Shown here: piece by piece, positions 54,490-63,246 of the stretch
Layout of the letters: each line of letters opens with the position of its first letter
Position numbering within the stretch: the first letter of the stretch is position 1
NCBI RefSeq assembly: GCF_019219065.1
Contig: NZ_JAHUWK010000008.1
Span: 186,001-250,000 of the forward strand
DNA: 64,000 bases
From: Duganella sp. sic0402
Lineage (GTDB): Bacteria > Pseudomonadota > Gammaproteobacteria > Burkholderiales > Burkholderiaceae_D
Reading direction: 5' to 3'
Notes under the pieces: model-generated
The model's database searches: none
What the model saw: only the letters and a program-made list of their open reading frames with translations
Told to the model about the DNA's origin: nothing
Position numbers and translations under genes: made by a program

Positions 54490-55206
54490 TCAGGCGTTTT
54501 TCTTGGCCAGCTTGCCTGGCTCCACGCCCAGCTGTTTCAGCTTGCGGTACAAGTGGGTACGCTCCAGGCCGGTTTTCTCGGCCACGCGCGTCATGCTGCC
54601 GCCTTCACGGCCCAGGTGATGCTCGAAATACATGCGCTCGAAGGCGTCGCGGGCCTCGCGCAGCGGCAGGTCGAACGACAGGTTGAACATGTGGTTGTCG
54701 GCGCCGGCCACAGTGGCGCCACCGCGCACGGTAATGCCGGCCACCGGATTCTGCACCGCGAAGCCCGGCACGGCCGGCGCTTCTTCCGGCTGCGTGGCGG
54801 CGGCCGGACGCGGCGCCAGCGCTGGCGCGCGCACGCTTTCCTGCGCACGGGTCAGGCCGGCCTGCACCGCTTTCAGCAGCTTTTGCAGCGCGATCGGTTT
54901 TTCCAGGAAATTCAGCGCACCGATACGGGTCGCCTCGACTGCCGTATCGATAGTCGCATGGCCCGACATCATGATCACCGGCATGGTCAACAGGCCGTCG
55001 CGCTGCCATTCCTTGAGCAGCGTGACGCCATCGGTATCCGGCATCCAGATATCGAGCAGCACCAGGTCCGGCGCGCCCTGAGCGCGCGCTTCGCGTGCCT
55101 GCTGGGCGTTTTCCGCCAGTTGTATTGCATGTCCCTCGTCGCTCAAGATTTCCGAGAGCAACTCGCGGATACCCATTTCATCGTCAACTACCAGAATGTT
55201 TGCCAT
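54490..55206 (-). CDS. ntrX: NtrX-like response regulator lacking the AAA+ domain
   Basis: 238 residues. REC domain with D8/D9, phospho-acceptor D52 (LLDIWMP) and K103 (LEKP), then a Pro/Ala-rich linker of about 60 residues, then a C-terminal Fis-type HTH (AEKTGLERTHLYRKLKQLG). The sigma-54 AAA+ ATPase of canonical NtrX (about 240 residues, GAFTGA motif) is absent. It pairs with the NtrY-like kinase 60 bases upstream. Without AAA+ it cannot open sigma-54 promoters, so it probably binds DNA and regulates sigma-70 promoters. Confidence 0.88.
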   Translation of the reverse strand: MANILVVDDEMGIRELLSEILSDEGHAIQLAENAQQAREARAQGAPDLVLLDIWMPDTDGVTLLKEWQRDGLLTMPVIMMSGHATIDTAVEATRIGALNFLEKPIALQKLLKAVQAGLTRAQESVRAPALAPRPAAATQPEEAPAVPGFAVQNPVAGITVRGGATVAGADNHMFNLSFDLPLREARDAFERMYFEHHLGREGGSMTRVAEKTGLERTHLYRKLKQLGVEPGKLAKKNA

Positions 55207-55266
55207 CTTCCCTTGTCCTCATTTCGCCGTCTTCAGACGACAATGATGTTTGTGTTTCATAGCACT

Positions 55267-57564
55267 TTAGCTATTTTGCGACGCCGGTGCTAACTTTAAC
55301 AGCAAAATCAACACTGACGCGCCACTTCTATCGGCATGGTTCTGAATATCGATTCGTCCACCATGTTCTTCGATAATTTTTTTCACCATCGCCAGGCCCA
55401 GGCCGGTGCCGCGCGCCTTCGAGGTGACATACGGCTCAAACGCGCGCGCCAGGATTTTTGGCGCGAAGCCAGGACCATTATCGCTAATCGCCAGCCGCAC
55501 GGCTGTGCGCGAACTACCATCCGCGCCCTGATAATGAATGGCTTCAGTGATCACGTCAATGCGCGCCTGCGGAGCGCCGTCCGGCAACTCAGCCATGGCG
55601 TCCTGGGCATTCTGCAGCAGGTTGTGGATCACCTGGCGCAGCTGGGTCGGATCGCCCATCACCAGCGGCAGGCCGGGCGCCAGCTGCGGGTGGATGATGT
55701 CGTTGCCTTCGCCGCTGATATACAGGTGCAGGATTTCGTCGACCAGCGCGTTCAGGTCCAGCGATTCCAGCACCGCCGGCGGGGTTTTGGCGTAGTCGCG
55801 GAAGTCGTCCACCATGCGCTTCATCGCCGCCACCTGGTTGACGATGGTGGCCGTGCCCTTGTTCAGCAGTTCCAGGTCGGCCGGCATCAGCTTGTCTTCC
55901 AGCTTCATCTGCATGCGTTCGGCCGACAGCTGGATCGGCGTCAGCGGATTCTTGATTTCGTGCGCCAGCCGGCGCGCCACCTCGCCCCACGCCATCGAAC
56001 GCTGCGCCGAGATCACGTCGGAGATATCGTCAAACACCACCAGATAGCCGCTGCCGCCTTCAATCGGCAGGCGCGAGCCGCGCGTCAGCAGCGTCAGGTC
56101 ATGGTCCTCGACGCTGGCGGCCGCCCGCCGCGGCACCTCGATCTGGCGCTGCCAGTGCAGCCGCGCGATATTGCGGCCAGCGGCCGACTGCGCGCTTTGC
56201 GCGGCAAACGCGGCCACGATGGCGCCGCCGAATTCCTGCAAGCCGTCGATTTCGTCCAGCTTCTGCCCGATCATGGTGACGCCGGCCTGCTGCAGGATGC
56301 GTTCGACCGAGTCGTTGCAGCTAATCAGGTGGAATTCGTGGTCCAGCACCATCACCCCGGCCGACATATTCGCCAGCACCGACTCCAGGTGGGCCTTGGC
56401 GTTTTGCAGCGCGGAACGGTTGCGTTCGACCGCACTGCGGGCGTCCGACAACTGGCGCGTCATAGTGTTGAAGGATTGGGTCAGCGTGCCCAGTTCGTCC
56501 GAGGTGGCGACGATAGGCCGTGGCGACAGATCGCCCTCGGCCACCGCGCGCGTGCCCTCGGCCAGCAGCAGCAGCGGCTGCGCCAGGTCGCTGGCAATCA
56601 GGAAGGCGGCGGCGATGGCACCGAACACCGCCAGCAGCAGCGTTAGCGTCAGCGTCACGATGTACATCTTGCGCAGGCCGACGCGGGCGTCGAAGCGTTC
56701 CTTGTAGTCGGCGTAGGCGCGGCGGATGGTTTCGCCATCGGCCGCCAGCTGCGCCGGCGCCAGCTGGATCAGTTGCAGATAGCGCGGCGCCAGGTGGGTG
56801 CCGTTCGGCTGTACATGATCTGGGATGGGCAGCACCACCCGCAGGCGCAGCTGGTTGACCGGATCGGCCGGCGTCACCGGCGCGCTGACCAGATCGCTAT
56901 GCAGCTCGTTGCCGCCTTCCGGCGCGCCGTACAGATCGTCCTTCTTGACCTTGGCCATCATGTCGCGGGTCGGCAGGTCGGCGCTGAGATTGCCGCTGCG
57001 GCTGGCGCGGGCGCTGACCACCAGCCCGCCTTCGGCGTCGACGATGATGGCGTTCTGCATGCCGGTTTCGTTCTTGACCAGCGCCGCCAGAATCGACCGC
57101 TCCGCGCCGAACGGCTGGTCGGCCAGTTCCTGCGCGGTGCGGCCGGCAGTGGCGCTGAGTTCGCCGACAGCGCGGTCCAGCCCTGCCCGGCTCAGGTTGA
57201 TGCCGGATTCCAGCGCCTCTTCCACCGGCACGTTAAACCAGGAGTCGATCGAATGCGATACGAACAGCACCGACACCAGGAAGATCACCAGTCCAGGCAG
57301 CACGCCGATGGCGGCAAACAGCAGCACCAGCCGGGTCATCAGCTTGGAGCCGAACTTGCCGGCTTTGTACCGGGAATACAGGCGGAACAGCGACACGCCC
57401 ACCAGCAGCAGCAGCGCCGCGGCGACTGCCGCGTTCAGGCCCAGCAGCCAGGCATAGTAGCGGTCGAAGAATCCGGAATTGTCGGAAGCCGAGGCCAGCA
57501 GGAACAACAGGATGCTGACAATCGCGCCGCCGACAACGGCAAAGTACCGCAGGGCCGTCTTCAC
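55267..57564 (-). CDS. ntrY: NtrY-like membrane sensor histidine kinase
   Basis: 765 residues from a GTG at 57564 directly abutting the DUF4390 stop (TAAGTG). Three N-terminal membrane helices in the first 100 residues, an extracytoplasmic region, a further helix near 300-325, HAMP, PAS (VLANMSAGVMVLDHEFHLIS) and the kinase core: H-box H535 in RLAHEIKNPLTPIQLSAERM, N-box HNLLQNAQDAM, and G boxes DNGPGFAP and GTGLGLAMVKKI. Likely partner of the downstream NtrX-like regulator. Signals of NtrY-type kinases (nitrogen, redox, envelope) vary, so the input is unknown. Confidence 0.93.
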   Translation of the reverse strand: MKTALRYFAVVGGAIVSILLFLLASASDNSGFFDRYYAWLLGLNAAVAAALLLLVGVSLFRLYSRYKAGKFGSKLMTRLVLLFAAIGVLPGLVIFLVSVLFVSHSIDSWFNVPVEEALESGINLSRAGLDRAVGELSATAGRTAQELADQPFGAERSILAALVKNETGMQNAIIVDAEGGLVVSARASRSGNLSADLPTRDMMAKVKKDDLYGAPEGGNELHSDLVSAPVTPADPVNQLRLRVVLPIPDHVQPNGTHLAPRYLQLIQLAPAQLAADGETIRRAYADYKERFDARVGLRKMYIVTLTLTLLLAVFGAIAAAFLIASDLAQPLLLLAEGTRAVAEGDLSPRPIVATSDELGTLTQSFNTMTRQLSDARSAVERNRSALQNAKAHLESVLANMSAGVMVLDHEFHLISCNDSVERILQQAGVTMIGQKLDEIDGLQEFGGAIVAAFAAQSAQSAAGRNIARLHWQRQIEVPRRAAASVEDHDLTLLTRGSRLPIEGGSGYLVVFDDISDVISAQRSMAWGEVARRLAHEIKNPLTPIQLSAERMQMKLEDKLMPADLELLNKGTATIVNQVAAMKRMVDDFRDYAKTPPAVLESLDLNALVDEILHLYISGEGNDIIHPQLAPGLPLVMGDPTQLRQVIHNLLQNAQDAMAELPDGAPQARIDVITEAIHYQGADGSSRTAVRLAISDNGPGFAPKILARAFEPYVTSKARGTGLGLAMVKKIIEEHGGRIDIQNHADRSGASVLILLLKLAPASQNS

Positions 57565-58164
57565 TTACTCAGCCCTGTACTGGAAGGTTTTCTTGTCCGA
57601 CGCCAGGCGCCATTCACTATTATTCAGGGCGTTGACCTTGAGCGGCTTCGGCACGTAGTTGGGGTCCAGCCCCATGCTCAGCTTGACCGTGTAGGTTTCG
57701 CCGGTCTTGAGCTTGTCGCGCGCGGCGACGATCCAGCGGTTGGGCCGGCGTATCAGGAACAGCGCATCTTCCATCGACGAGAAACTCTGGTGCACGCTGC
57801 CGCTGACCGCGACATTGTATTGCCGCGTCAGCACATTGTAGGAGAGGCTGATGGTCTGGCGCGCGGTGATGGCTTTTTCGTCAAACCAGTACCAGCGCGG
57901 ACGGGTGAATTCTATTTCAGTGTAAAAATACAGCGTGCGTCCGTATTGCAGCGCGTCTTCCATCTCGTGGCTCAGTTCAAAGCCGTAGGTGGCCGACAGC
58001 CGGTAGCCGTCTTCAGTCGCCTCGACCAGTGCGCGGCGGATTTCCACGCCTTCGGCCGCGAGCGAGGGCTGCGGCAGCAGCGCCAGCATCAGCAGTAGCG
58101 GAGCGATCAGAAGTCGAAAAAATCGTAGCGTCACGGGTTGGCAAGGTCTCAAGAGGTTACGCAT
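57565..58164 (-). CDS. DUF4390 secreted protein
   Basis: 199 residues from ATG 58164, overlapping the rsmB stop by 8 bases (ATGCGTAA). Signal peptide to about residue 36 (LLIAPLLLMLALLPQPSLAA). Strand-rich body with RYGRTLYFYTEIEFTRPRWY-like sequence and NRWIVAARDKLKTGETYTVK. Found between rsmB and ntrY in many Burkholderiales; function unknown, perhaps a periplasmic partner of NtrY. The position suggests a sensor accessory; that is inference. Confidence 0.87.
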   Translation of the reverse strand: MRNLLRPCQPVTLRFFRLLIAPLLLMLALLPQPSLAAEGVEIRRALVEATEDGYRLSATYGFELSHEMEDALQYGRTLYFYTEIEFTRPRWYWFDEKAITARQTISLSYNVLTRQYNVAVSGSVHQSFSSMEDALFLIRRPNRWIVAARDKLKTGETYTVKLSMGLDPNYVPKPLKVNALNNSEWRLASDKKTFQYRAE

Positions 58165-59563
58165 TTTTCTGGAACAGCGCGTAAAACAAACCATCGTGAT
58201 CCTGCCCGGAGCCGCCGGCGGGGAGCAATTGACCGGGCGCATCCAGTCGGACAGCCTGATTACGAACAGCAAAAGCAGCCGCCTGCGCCTCGGATTCCTG
58301 CGGCCACAAGGAACATGTCACGAATAGCAATTTACCACCCGGTGCCAGCATCTGCCAGAGGTTGTCGAGGATTTTGCCGGAAAGTGTTGCAAGTTGGAGC
58401 GTGTCACCCTTGCGGCGCAGCCAGCGGATATCCGGATGGCGGCGCACGATGCCGGAGGCGGTGCACGGCACATCGGCCAGGATGCGGTCGAATGACTGGC
58501 CGTCCCACCAGTCTTTGTTTTGCGCATCGGCCGGCTTCAGCGTGGCATTCAGTTGCAGGCGGTCGAGGTTTTCGCCGACGCGCGCCAGCCGCTTCGGATC
58601 GGCGTCCAGCGCGGTGACCTGGGCGCCGGCCAGTTCCAGGATGTGGCAGGTCTTGCCGCCCGGCGCGGCGCAGGCGTCCAGCACGCGCATGCCGTCCTGC
58701 ACATCCAGCAAGGGCGCGGCCAGCTGGGCGCCGGCGTCCTGCACTGAGGCCTCGCCTTCGGCAAAGCCGGGGATCAGGTGCACGCCGACCGGTTTTTCCA
58801 GGCGTACCGCGTATGGGCCGATCTGGGTGGCGGCCATGCCGGCGTCCGCCAGCTTGGCCAGGTATTGTTCCAGCGTGGTCTTGCGGCTGTTGACGCGCAG
58901 GGTCAGCGGTGGCGGCGTGTTGCCGGAAGCAAGAATTTCCTGCCATTGTTGCGGCCATGCGGTTTTTACGGCGTCTATCCACCATTGCGGGTAGTTCCAT
59001 TTGGCCACCGGTTGCAGCAGGGCCGCGTCCAGCAACTGCTGGCGTTCACGCAGGAAGCGGCGCAGCACGGCGTTGACCATGCCCTTGGCGCGGGCGGTGT
59101 CCGGGTGGGCGTCGGCCGCCGTTACGGTCTGGTCGACAACCGTGAATTCCTCGTAGGGCGGTGTGTGGTCCGGTGCGGCCATCAGCGCCAGTGCGCACGA
59201 CAGCAGCGCCGACACCAGCGGCTCCGGTGCCTTGGGCGCCATCAGGCTGACCAGGGTTTCGCTCTGGCCCAGCTGGCGCATGGCGCGGTAGGCGATGTCT
59301 TGCATCGCGCCGCGCGCCTGCGGGGTGAGATCAGGCTGTTTGGCCCACACCTGGGCCAGCGCCTGCGGCAGGTTGGTGCCGGTTTTCACCTGGGCGATGG
59401 CGCTGGCGGCGCCGATCAGGCTGTAAGCCAGCGAGTCAGGCTTGAGCTTGGTCTGGAAATGGGTCTGCAACGCCGGTTTCAGCTCCCGCGCGTGACTGGC
59501 GCGCAATTTCGGCGCGGCCTGCTTGGCGGGAGACTTCAAAGAGAGCGTTGGACGCTTGTTCAT
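58157..59563 (-). CDS. rsmB: 16S rRNA m5C967 methyltransferase RsmB
   Basis: 468 residues. N-terminal NusB-like region (MQDIAYRAMRQLGQ), then the SAM fold with DACAAPGGKTCHILELA, the catalytic Cys in DVPCTASGIVRRHPDI and the second Cys in TCSLWPQESEAQ. First gene of rsmB-DUF4390-ntrY-ntrX. A 40-residue basic/low-complexity head is longer than in E. coli. Often adjacent to fmt/htpX; here fmt is about 17 kb away. Confidence 0.96.
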   Translation of the reverse strand: MNKRPTLSLKSPAKQAAPKLRASHARELKPALQTHFQTKLKPDSLAYSLIGAASAIAQVKTGTNLPQALAQVWAKQPDLTPQARGAMQDIAYRAMRQLGQSETLVSLMAPKAPEPLVSALLSCALALMAAPDHTPPYEEFTVVDQTVTAADAHPDTARAKGMVNAVLRRFLRERQQLLDAALLQPVAKWNYPQWWIDAVKTAWPQQWQEILASGNTPPPLTLRVNSRKTTLEQYLAKLADAGMAATQIGPYAVRLEKPVGVHLIPGFAEGEASVQDAGAQLAAPLLDVQDGMRVLDACAAPGGKTCHILELAGAQVTALDADPKRLARVGENLDRLQLNATLKPADAQNKDWWDGQSFDRILADVPCTASGIVRRHPDIRWLRRKGDTLQLATLSGKILDNLWQMLAPGGKLLFVTCSLWPQESEAQAAAFAVRNQAVRLDAPGQLLPAGGSGQDHDGLFYALFQKNA

Positions 59564-59690
59564 ATGCTAATTCCAGAGTGGGGCGACGGCCGTGATCGCG
59601 CAGTATACATTAGCGTATGGCGCAAGGCGACAGCGGTACGGGCTTAATTTAGATCAAACGTGCCGCCACCGCCGGGCGTATGATAGCCGC

Positions 59691-60017
59691 ATGGCTCCCC
59701 AAGCAAAATTCGATGAATCCGGCAACGATCAGGTCGCAACGCGGCTGACCGGCGTTGAAATGCGGCTGACCGTCGTCGAAACACGACTGACCGGCGTTGA
59801 AACACGGCTAACTGGCGTTGAAATGCGGCTGACCACTGTTGAAACAGATTTGGCTGTCATCAAGTCCAACTACGCCACGAAAGAGGATATCGCCCAACTC
59901 GAAGTCAAAATATTCCAGATGGAGACGCGCCTGATCAAATGGTTTATCGGCACCGCTGTCACCCTGTCAGCCGTGGTAGGCACCATCGCCTTCGCCGTAG
60001 CAAGATTTATTCATTAA
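59691..60017 (+). CDS. Small coiled-coil membrane protein with heptad repeats
   Basis: 108 residues from ATG 59691; longer in-frame sequence upstream is unsupported. The first half has five near-identical heptads of the type TRLTGVE (residues 17-51) followed by a sixth altered one, an ideal parallel coiled coil. The C-terminal part (METRLIKWFIGTAVTLSAVV, then GTIAFAVARF) holds one membrane helix. The layout is like DUF1640/XhlA-type proteins. Function unknown. The DNA repeat is 21 bases long and may vary in copy number. Confidence 0.75.
   Translation: MAPQAKFDESGNDQVATRLTGVEMRLTVVETRLTGVETRLTGVEMRLTTVETDLAVIKSNYATKEDIAQLEVKIFQMETRLIKWFIGTAVTLSAVVGTIAFAVARFIH
59739..59864 (+). repeat. 21-bp coding minisatellite
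   Basis: Five direct repeats of 21 bases (59739, 59760, 59781, 59802, 59823) plus a decayed sixth, each encoding one heptad. Units differ at few positions, mainly ACG/ATG/ACA at the first codon and GGC/GTC/ACT at the fifth. In-frame, so gain or loss of units keeps the reading frame. Confidence 0.9.
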
Positions 60018-60064
60018 CAACACTCTCCTGCCTCACAGTCCGCCCCTCCATCCGGTCAACACAG

Positions 60065-60070
60065 TATAAT
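60065..60070 (+). promoter_or_regulatory. Putative -10 box for argS
   Basis: Perfect TATAAT 65-70 bases before the argS ATG within a 116-base gap; no clear -35 at normal spacing. Confidence 0.4.
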
Positions 60071-60133
60071 TACCGCTGTTTGGCCGGCGCCCTTGCGCCC
60101 GCCGTTTCCACTATCTGATGAATTTTTAAGCGC

Positions 60134-61843
60134 ATGCTAGCCCAACAAAAACAAGATATCTCGGCCCTGTTCCAGGCCGCCCTGGCCCCCATCCTGGCCG
60201 GCACTGAAGTCACCGCCAACGTCGTACTGGAGCGCCCGCGCGATCCTTCGCACGGTGACGTCGCCTGCAACATCGCCATGCAACTGGCCAAGCAGCTGAA
60301 AATGAACCCGCGCGAACTGGCCACCAAACTGGTTGACGCGCTGCTGGCCGACCCGGCCCGCAACGGCCTGATCGACAGCGCCGACATCGCCGGCCCAGGC
60401 TTCATCAATCTGCGCGTCAGCGCCGCCGCCAAACAGTCCGTGGTCAAGAGCGTGCTGCAACAAGGCGCCGCCTTCGGCATCGGCAATATCGGCAACGGCA
60501 AAAAAGTCATCATTGAATTCGTATCCGCCAACCCGACCGGGCCGCTGCACGTGGGCCACGGCCGCCAGGCGGCACTGGGCGACGCGCTGTCGTCGCTGTT
60601 CATCGCGCAAGGCTACGACGTTACCCGCGAGTTCTACTACAACGACGCCGGCGTGCAGATCCAGACGCTGGCCAACTCGGTGCAGGCGCGCCTGCGCGGC
60701 CACAAGCCGGGCGACGCCGAATGGCCGGAGTCGGCCTATAACGGCGACTACATCGCCGACATCGCCGAAGATTTCAAGCAGAAGAAAACCGTGTCCGCCT
60801 CGGACGGTTCGCCAGCCACCGCCTCCGGCGACGTGGAGGACATCGAATCGATCCGCGCCTTCGCCGTGACCTACCTGCGCAACGAGCAGGACATCGACCT
60901 GCAAGCCTTCGGCGTCAAGTTCGACAACTACTACCTGGAATCGTCGCTGTACGCGGACGGCAAGGTGGACGCCGCTGTCGAGCTGCTGAACAACTCCGGC
61001 AAGACCTACGAGGAAGAAGGCGCGTTGTGGCTGCGCACCGAAGACTACGGCGACGACAAGAACCGTGTGATGCGCAAGAAGGACGGCACCTACACCTACT
61101 TCGTGCCGGACGTGGCCTATCACATCGTCAAATTCCAGCGCGGCTACAACCAGGCGATCAACATCCAGGGTTCCGACCACCACGGCACCATCGCCCGCGT
61201 GCGCGCCGGCCTGCAGGCGGTCAACCTGGGCATCCCGCAAGGCTTCCCTGACTACGTGCTGCACAAAATGGTCACCGTGATGAAGGGCGGCGAGGAGGTC
61301 AAGATCTCCAAGCGCGCCGGCTCTTACGTCACCGTGCGCGACCTGATCGAATGGTCGGGCGGCGGCGACATTGACAAGGGCCGCGACGCCGTGCGCTTCT
61401 TCCTCATCTCGCGCAAAGCCGACACCGAATTCGTGTTCGACGTTGACGTGGCGCTGAAAACCTCGGACGAGAATCCGGTCTACTACGTGCAGTACGCGCA
61501 CGCGCGCATCTGCCGCATGCTGGAACAATGGACCGGCGACGAAGCCTCGCTGACGAATGTCGACCTGTCGCCGCTGACCGCGCCGACCGAAGCAACGCTG
61601 CTGGCCACGCTGGCCGCCTATCCGGAAGCGCTGGCGCGTGCGCAGGCGGAACTGGGCCCGCACCAGATCGCGTTCTACCTGCGCGACCTGGCCGCCAACC
61701 TGCACAGCTTCTACTTTGCCGAGCGCGTGCTGGTCGACGACGAAGCGCTGAAGGCCGCCCGCATCGCGCTGATGGTCGCCACCCGCCAGGTGCTGCGCAA
61801 CGGCCTGGCGCTGATCGGCGTTTCGGCTCCCAACAAAATGTAA
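60134..61843 (+). CDS. argS: Arginyl-tRNA synthetase
   Basis: 569 residues. HVGH motif in ANPTGPLHVGHGRQAALGDA, KMSKS equivalent in EEVKISKRAGSYVTV, and the C-terminal DALR anticodon-binding domain (YVQYAHARICRM). Length is normal for the family. First gene of argS-SPOR-dsbA, a common Burkholderiales order. The SPOR gene starts 21 bases after its stop. Confidence 0.98.
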   Translation: MLAQQKQDISALFQAALAPILAGTEVTANVVLERPRDPSHGDVACNIAMQLAKQLKMNPRELATKLVDALLADPARNGLIDSADIAGPGFINLRVSAAAKQSVVKSVLQQGAAFGIGNIGNGKKVIIEFVSANPTGPLHVGHGRQAALGDALSSLFIAQGYDVTREFYYNDAGVQIQTLANSVQARLRGHKPGDAEWPESAYNGDYIADIAEDFKQKKTVSASDGSPATASGDVEDIESIRAFAVTYLRNEQDIDLQAFGVKFDNYYLESSLYADGKVDAAVELLNNSGKTYEEEGALWLRTEDYGDDKNRVMRKKDGTYTYFVPDVAYHIVKFQRGYNQAINIQGSDHHGTIARVRAGLQAVNLGIPQGFPDYVLHKMVTVMKGGEEVKISKRAGSYVTVRDLIEWSGGGDIDKGRDAVRFFLISRKADTEFVFDVDVALKTSDENPVYYVQYAHARICRMLEQWTGDEASLTNVDLSPLTAPTEATLLATLAAYPEALARAQAELGPHQIAFYLRDLAANLHSFYFAERVLVDDEALKAARIALMVATRQVLRNGLALIGVSAPNKM

Positions 61844-61864
61844 TTGCGAAGGACATCCCGCACA

Positions 61865-62569
61865 ATGAATTTCCGTTCAAGCCGCTCCAGCTTCTTTACT
61901 CCTCGTACGCAACAGCAGGGCAACACCTTTGTCGGCATCGTGATTGGCCTGGTCATCGGCCTGAGTATCGCTGTCGTCGTGGCGCTGATGATTACCAAGG
62001 GCGCGACGCCGTTCACGGACAAGGGCCATCCGGGTAAAACAGCGGAACCGACTGCGGGACAGATCGCCGATCCGAACAAGCCGATGTACGGCAACAAGGA
62101 CGCGGCGCGCGAAGCAGCCAAGGACCTGGCCAGGGAGCCGGCAGCGCCGGCGCCTGCCGCCCCACCTCCTGCGCCAGCCGCGCATGCGGCGGACCAGCTG
62201 CAGGCGATGGTCGACAAGATCCAGAACACGCCAGCGGCGCCAGCCAAACCGGCGCCGGCAACGCCTAACGCCGCCAACGTCGCGCCGCAGCCTGTGGCCA
62301 AGCCGGCCGCCGATGCGGCGGCCGCCGACGAGAAATACATCTACTACCTGCAAGCCGGCGCCTTCCGCGAAACGGCCGACGCCGAAAGCGCGCGCGCCAA
62401 GCTGGCCTTGCTGGGTTTTGAAGCGAATATCTCGGACCGCTCCACCGACACCGGCGTGCTGCACCGCGTGCGCCTCGGCCCTTACCACCAGGTCGAAGCG
62501 ATGAACAAAGTCCGCAGCAAGCTGTCCGAAAACGGCATCGACGTGGCCGTTGTACGCAACCAAAAATAA
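61865..62569 (+). CDS. SPOR domain membrane protein
   Basis: 234 residues from ATG 61865. One membrane helix near residues 20-43 (FVGIVIGLVIGLSIAVVVAL), a long Ala/Pro-rich periplasmic linker, then a C-terminal SPOR domain (YYLQAGAFRETADAESARAK, then HRVRLGPYHQVEAMNKV). SPOR domains bind septal denuded glycan, so a cell-division or envelope role is likely. Overall layout resembles FtsN, and it is often annotated so, but the match is to the domain and not the whole protein. Nine bases before dsbA. Confidence 0.9.
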   Translation: MNFRSSRSSFFTPRTQQQGNTFVGIVIGLVIGLSIAVVVALMITKGATPFTDKGHPGKTAEPTAGQIADPNKPMYGNKDAAREAAKDLAREPAAPAPAAPPPAPAAHAADQLQAMVDKIQNTPAAPAKPAPATPNAANVAPQPVAKPAADAAAADEKYIYYLQAGAFRETADAESARAKLALLGFEANISDRSTDTGVLHRVRLGPYHQVEAMNKVRSKLSENGIDVAVVRNQK

Positions 62570-62578
62570 GGAGTAACA

Positions 62579-63244
62579 ATGCGCTTCCTGAAGTTCATCC
62601 TGACCGCTGTCACCCTGAGCGCCGTGGCCTTTGGCGCCGCCGCCTCGCCCACCGATCCAAAAGAAGGCGCTGAATACAAAACGCTGGCCAAGCCGCAGCC
62701 GGTAGACACTGGCAAGAAGGTCGAGATCATCGAATTCTTCGACTACGCCTGCCCGCACTGCGCCGGCTTCGACGCCACGCTGAACGCCTGGGTGAAAAAA
62801 CAGGGCGACAACATCGTCTTCAAGCGTGTGCATATCGGCCGCCAGGGCACGGACCTGCCACAGGCAAAAATGTTCTACACGCTGCAAGCCATGGGCGTGC
62901 TGACACCTGAACTGCACACCAAATCCTTCAACGAAATCCACGTCAACCACAACCGCATGAACCGCGACGAGCAGGTCTTCGATTTCGTCGCCAAGCAAGG
63001 CGTGGACAAGCAGAAGTTCACCGACACCTACCGTGGTTTCGGCGTCGCCGCACAAGTGCGCAAGTCACTGTCCATGATGGATGCCTACAACGTCGAGTTC
63101 TGGCCGTTGCTGATCGTCGATGGTAAATACCAGACCGCGCCGTCGATGGCCGGCGCCGGCGCCACCAGCGAAGCGCAGCTGAACGACAACGTCACGCAAG
63201 TGCTGGACGTGCTGGTCGCCAAAGCCAAGGCAGAGAAGAAATAA
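62579..63244 (+). CDS. dsbA: Thiol:disulfide interchange protein DsbA
   Basis: 221 residues. Signal peptide to about residue 22 (FILTAVTLSAVAFGAAAS). Thioredoxin-fold active site C58-P-H-C61 in FFDYACPHCAGF; the helical insertion follows. The cis-proline region reads VEFWPLLIVDGKY, with Trp before the proline where Val or Thr is usual. Oxidises cysteines in exported proteins. In operon with the SPOR protein, and the SDR gene starts 2 bases after its stop. Confidence 0.93.
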   Translation: MRFLKFILTAVTLSAVAFGAAASPTDPKEGAEYKTLAKPQPVDTGKKVEIIEFFDYACPHCAGFDATLNAWVKKQGDNIVFKRVHIGRQGTDLPQAKMFYTLQAMGVLTPELHTKSFNEIHVNHNRMNRDEQVFDFVAKQGVDKQKFTDTYRGFGVAAQVRKSLSMMDAYNVEFWPLLIVDGKYQTAPSMAGAGATSEAQLNDNVTQVLDVLVAKAKAEKK

Positions 63245-63246
63245 GC

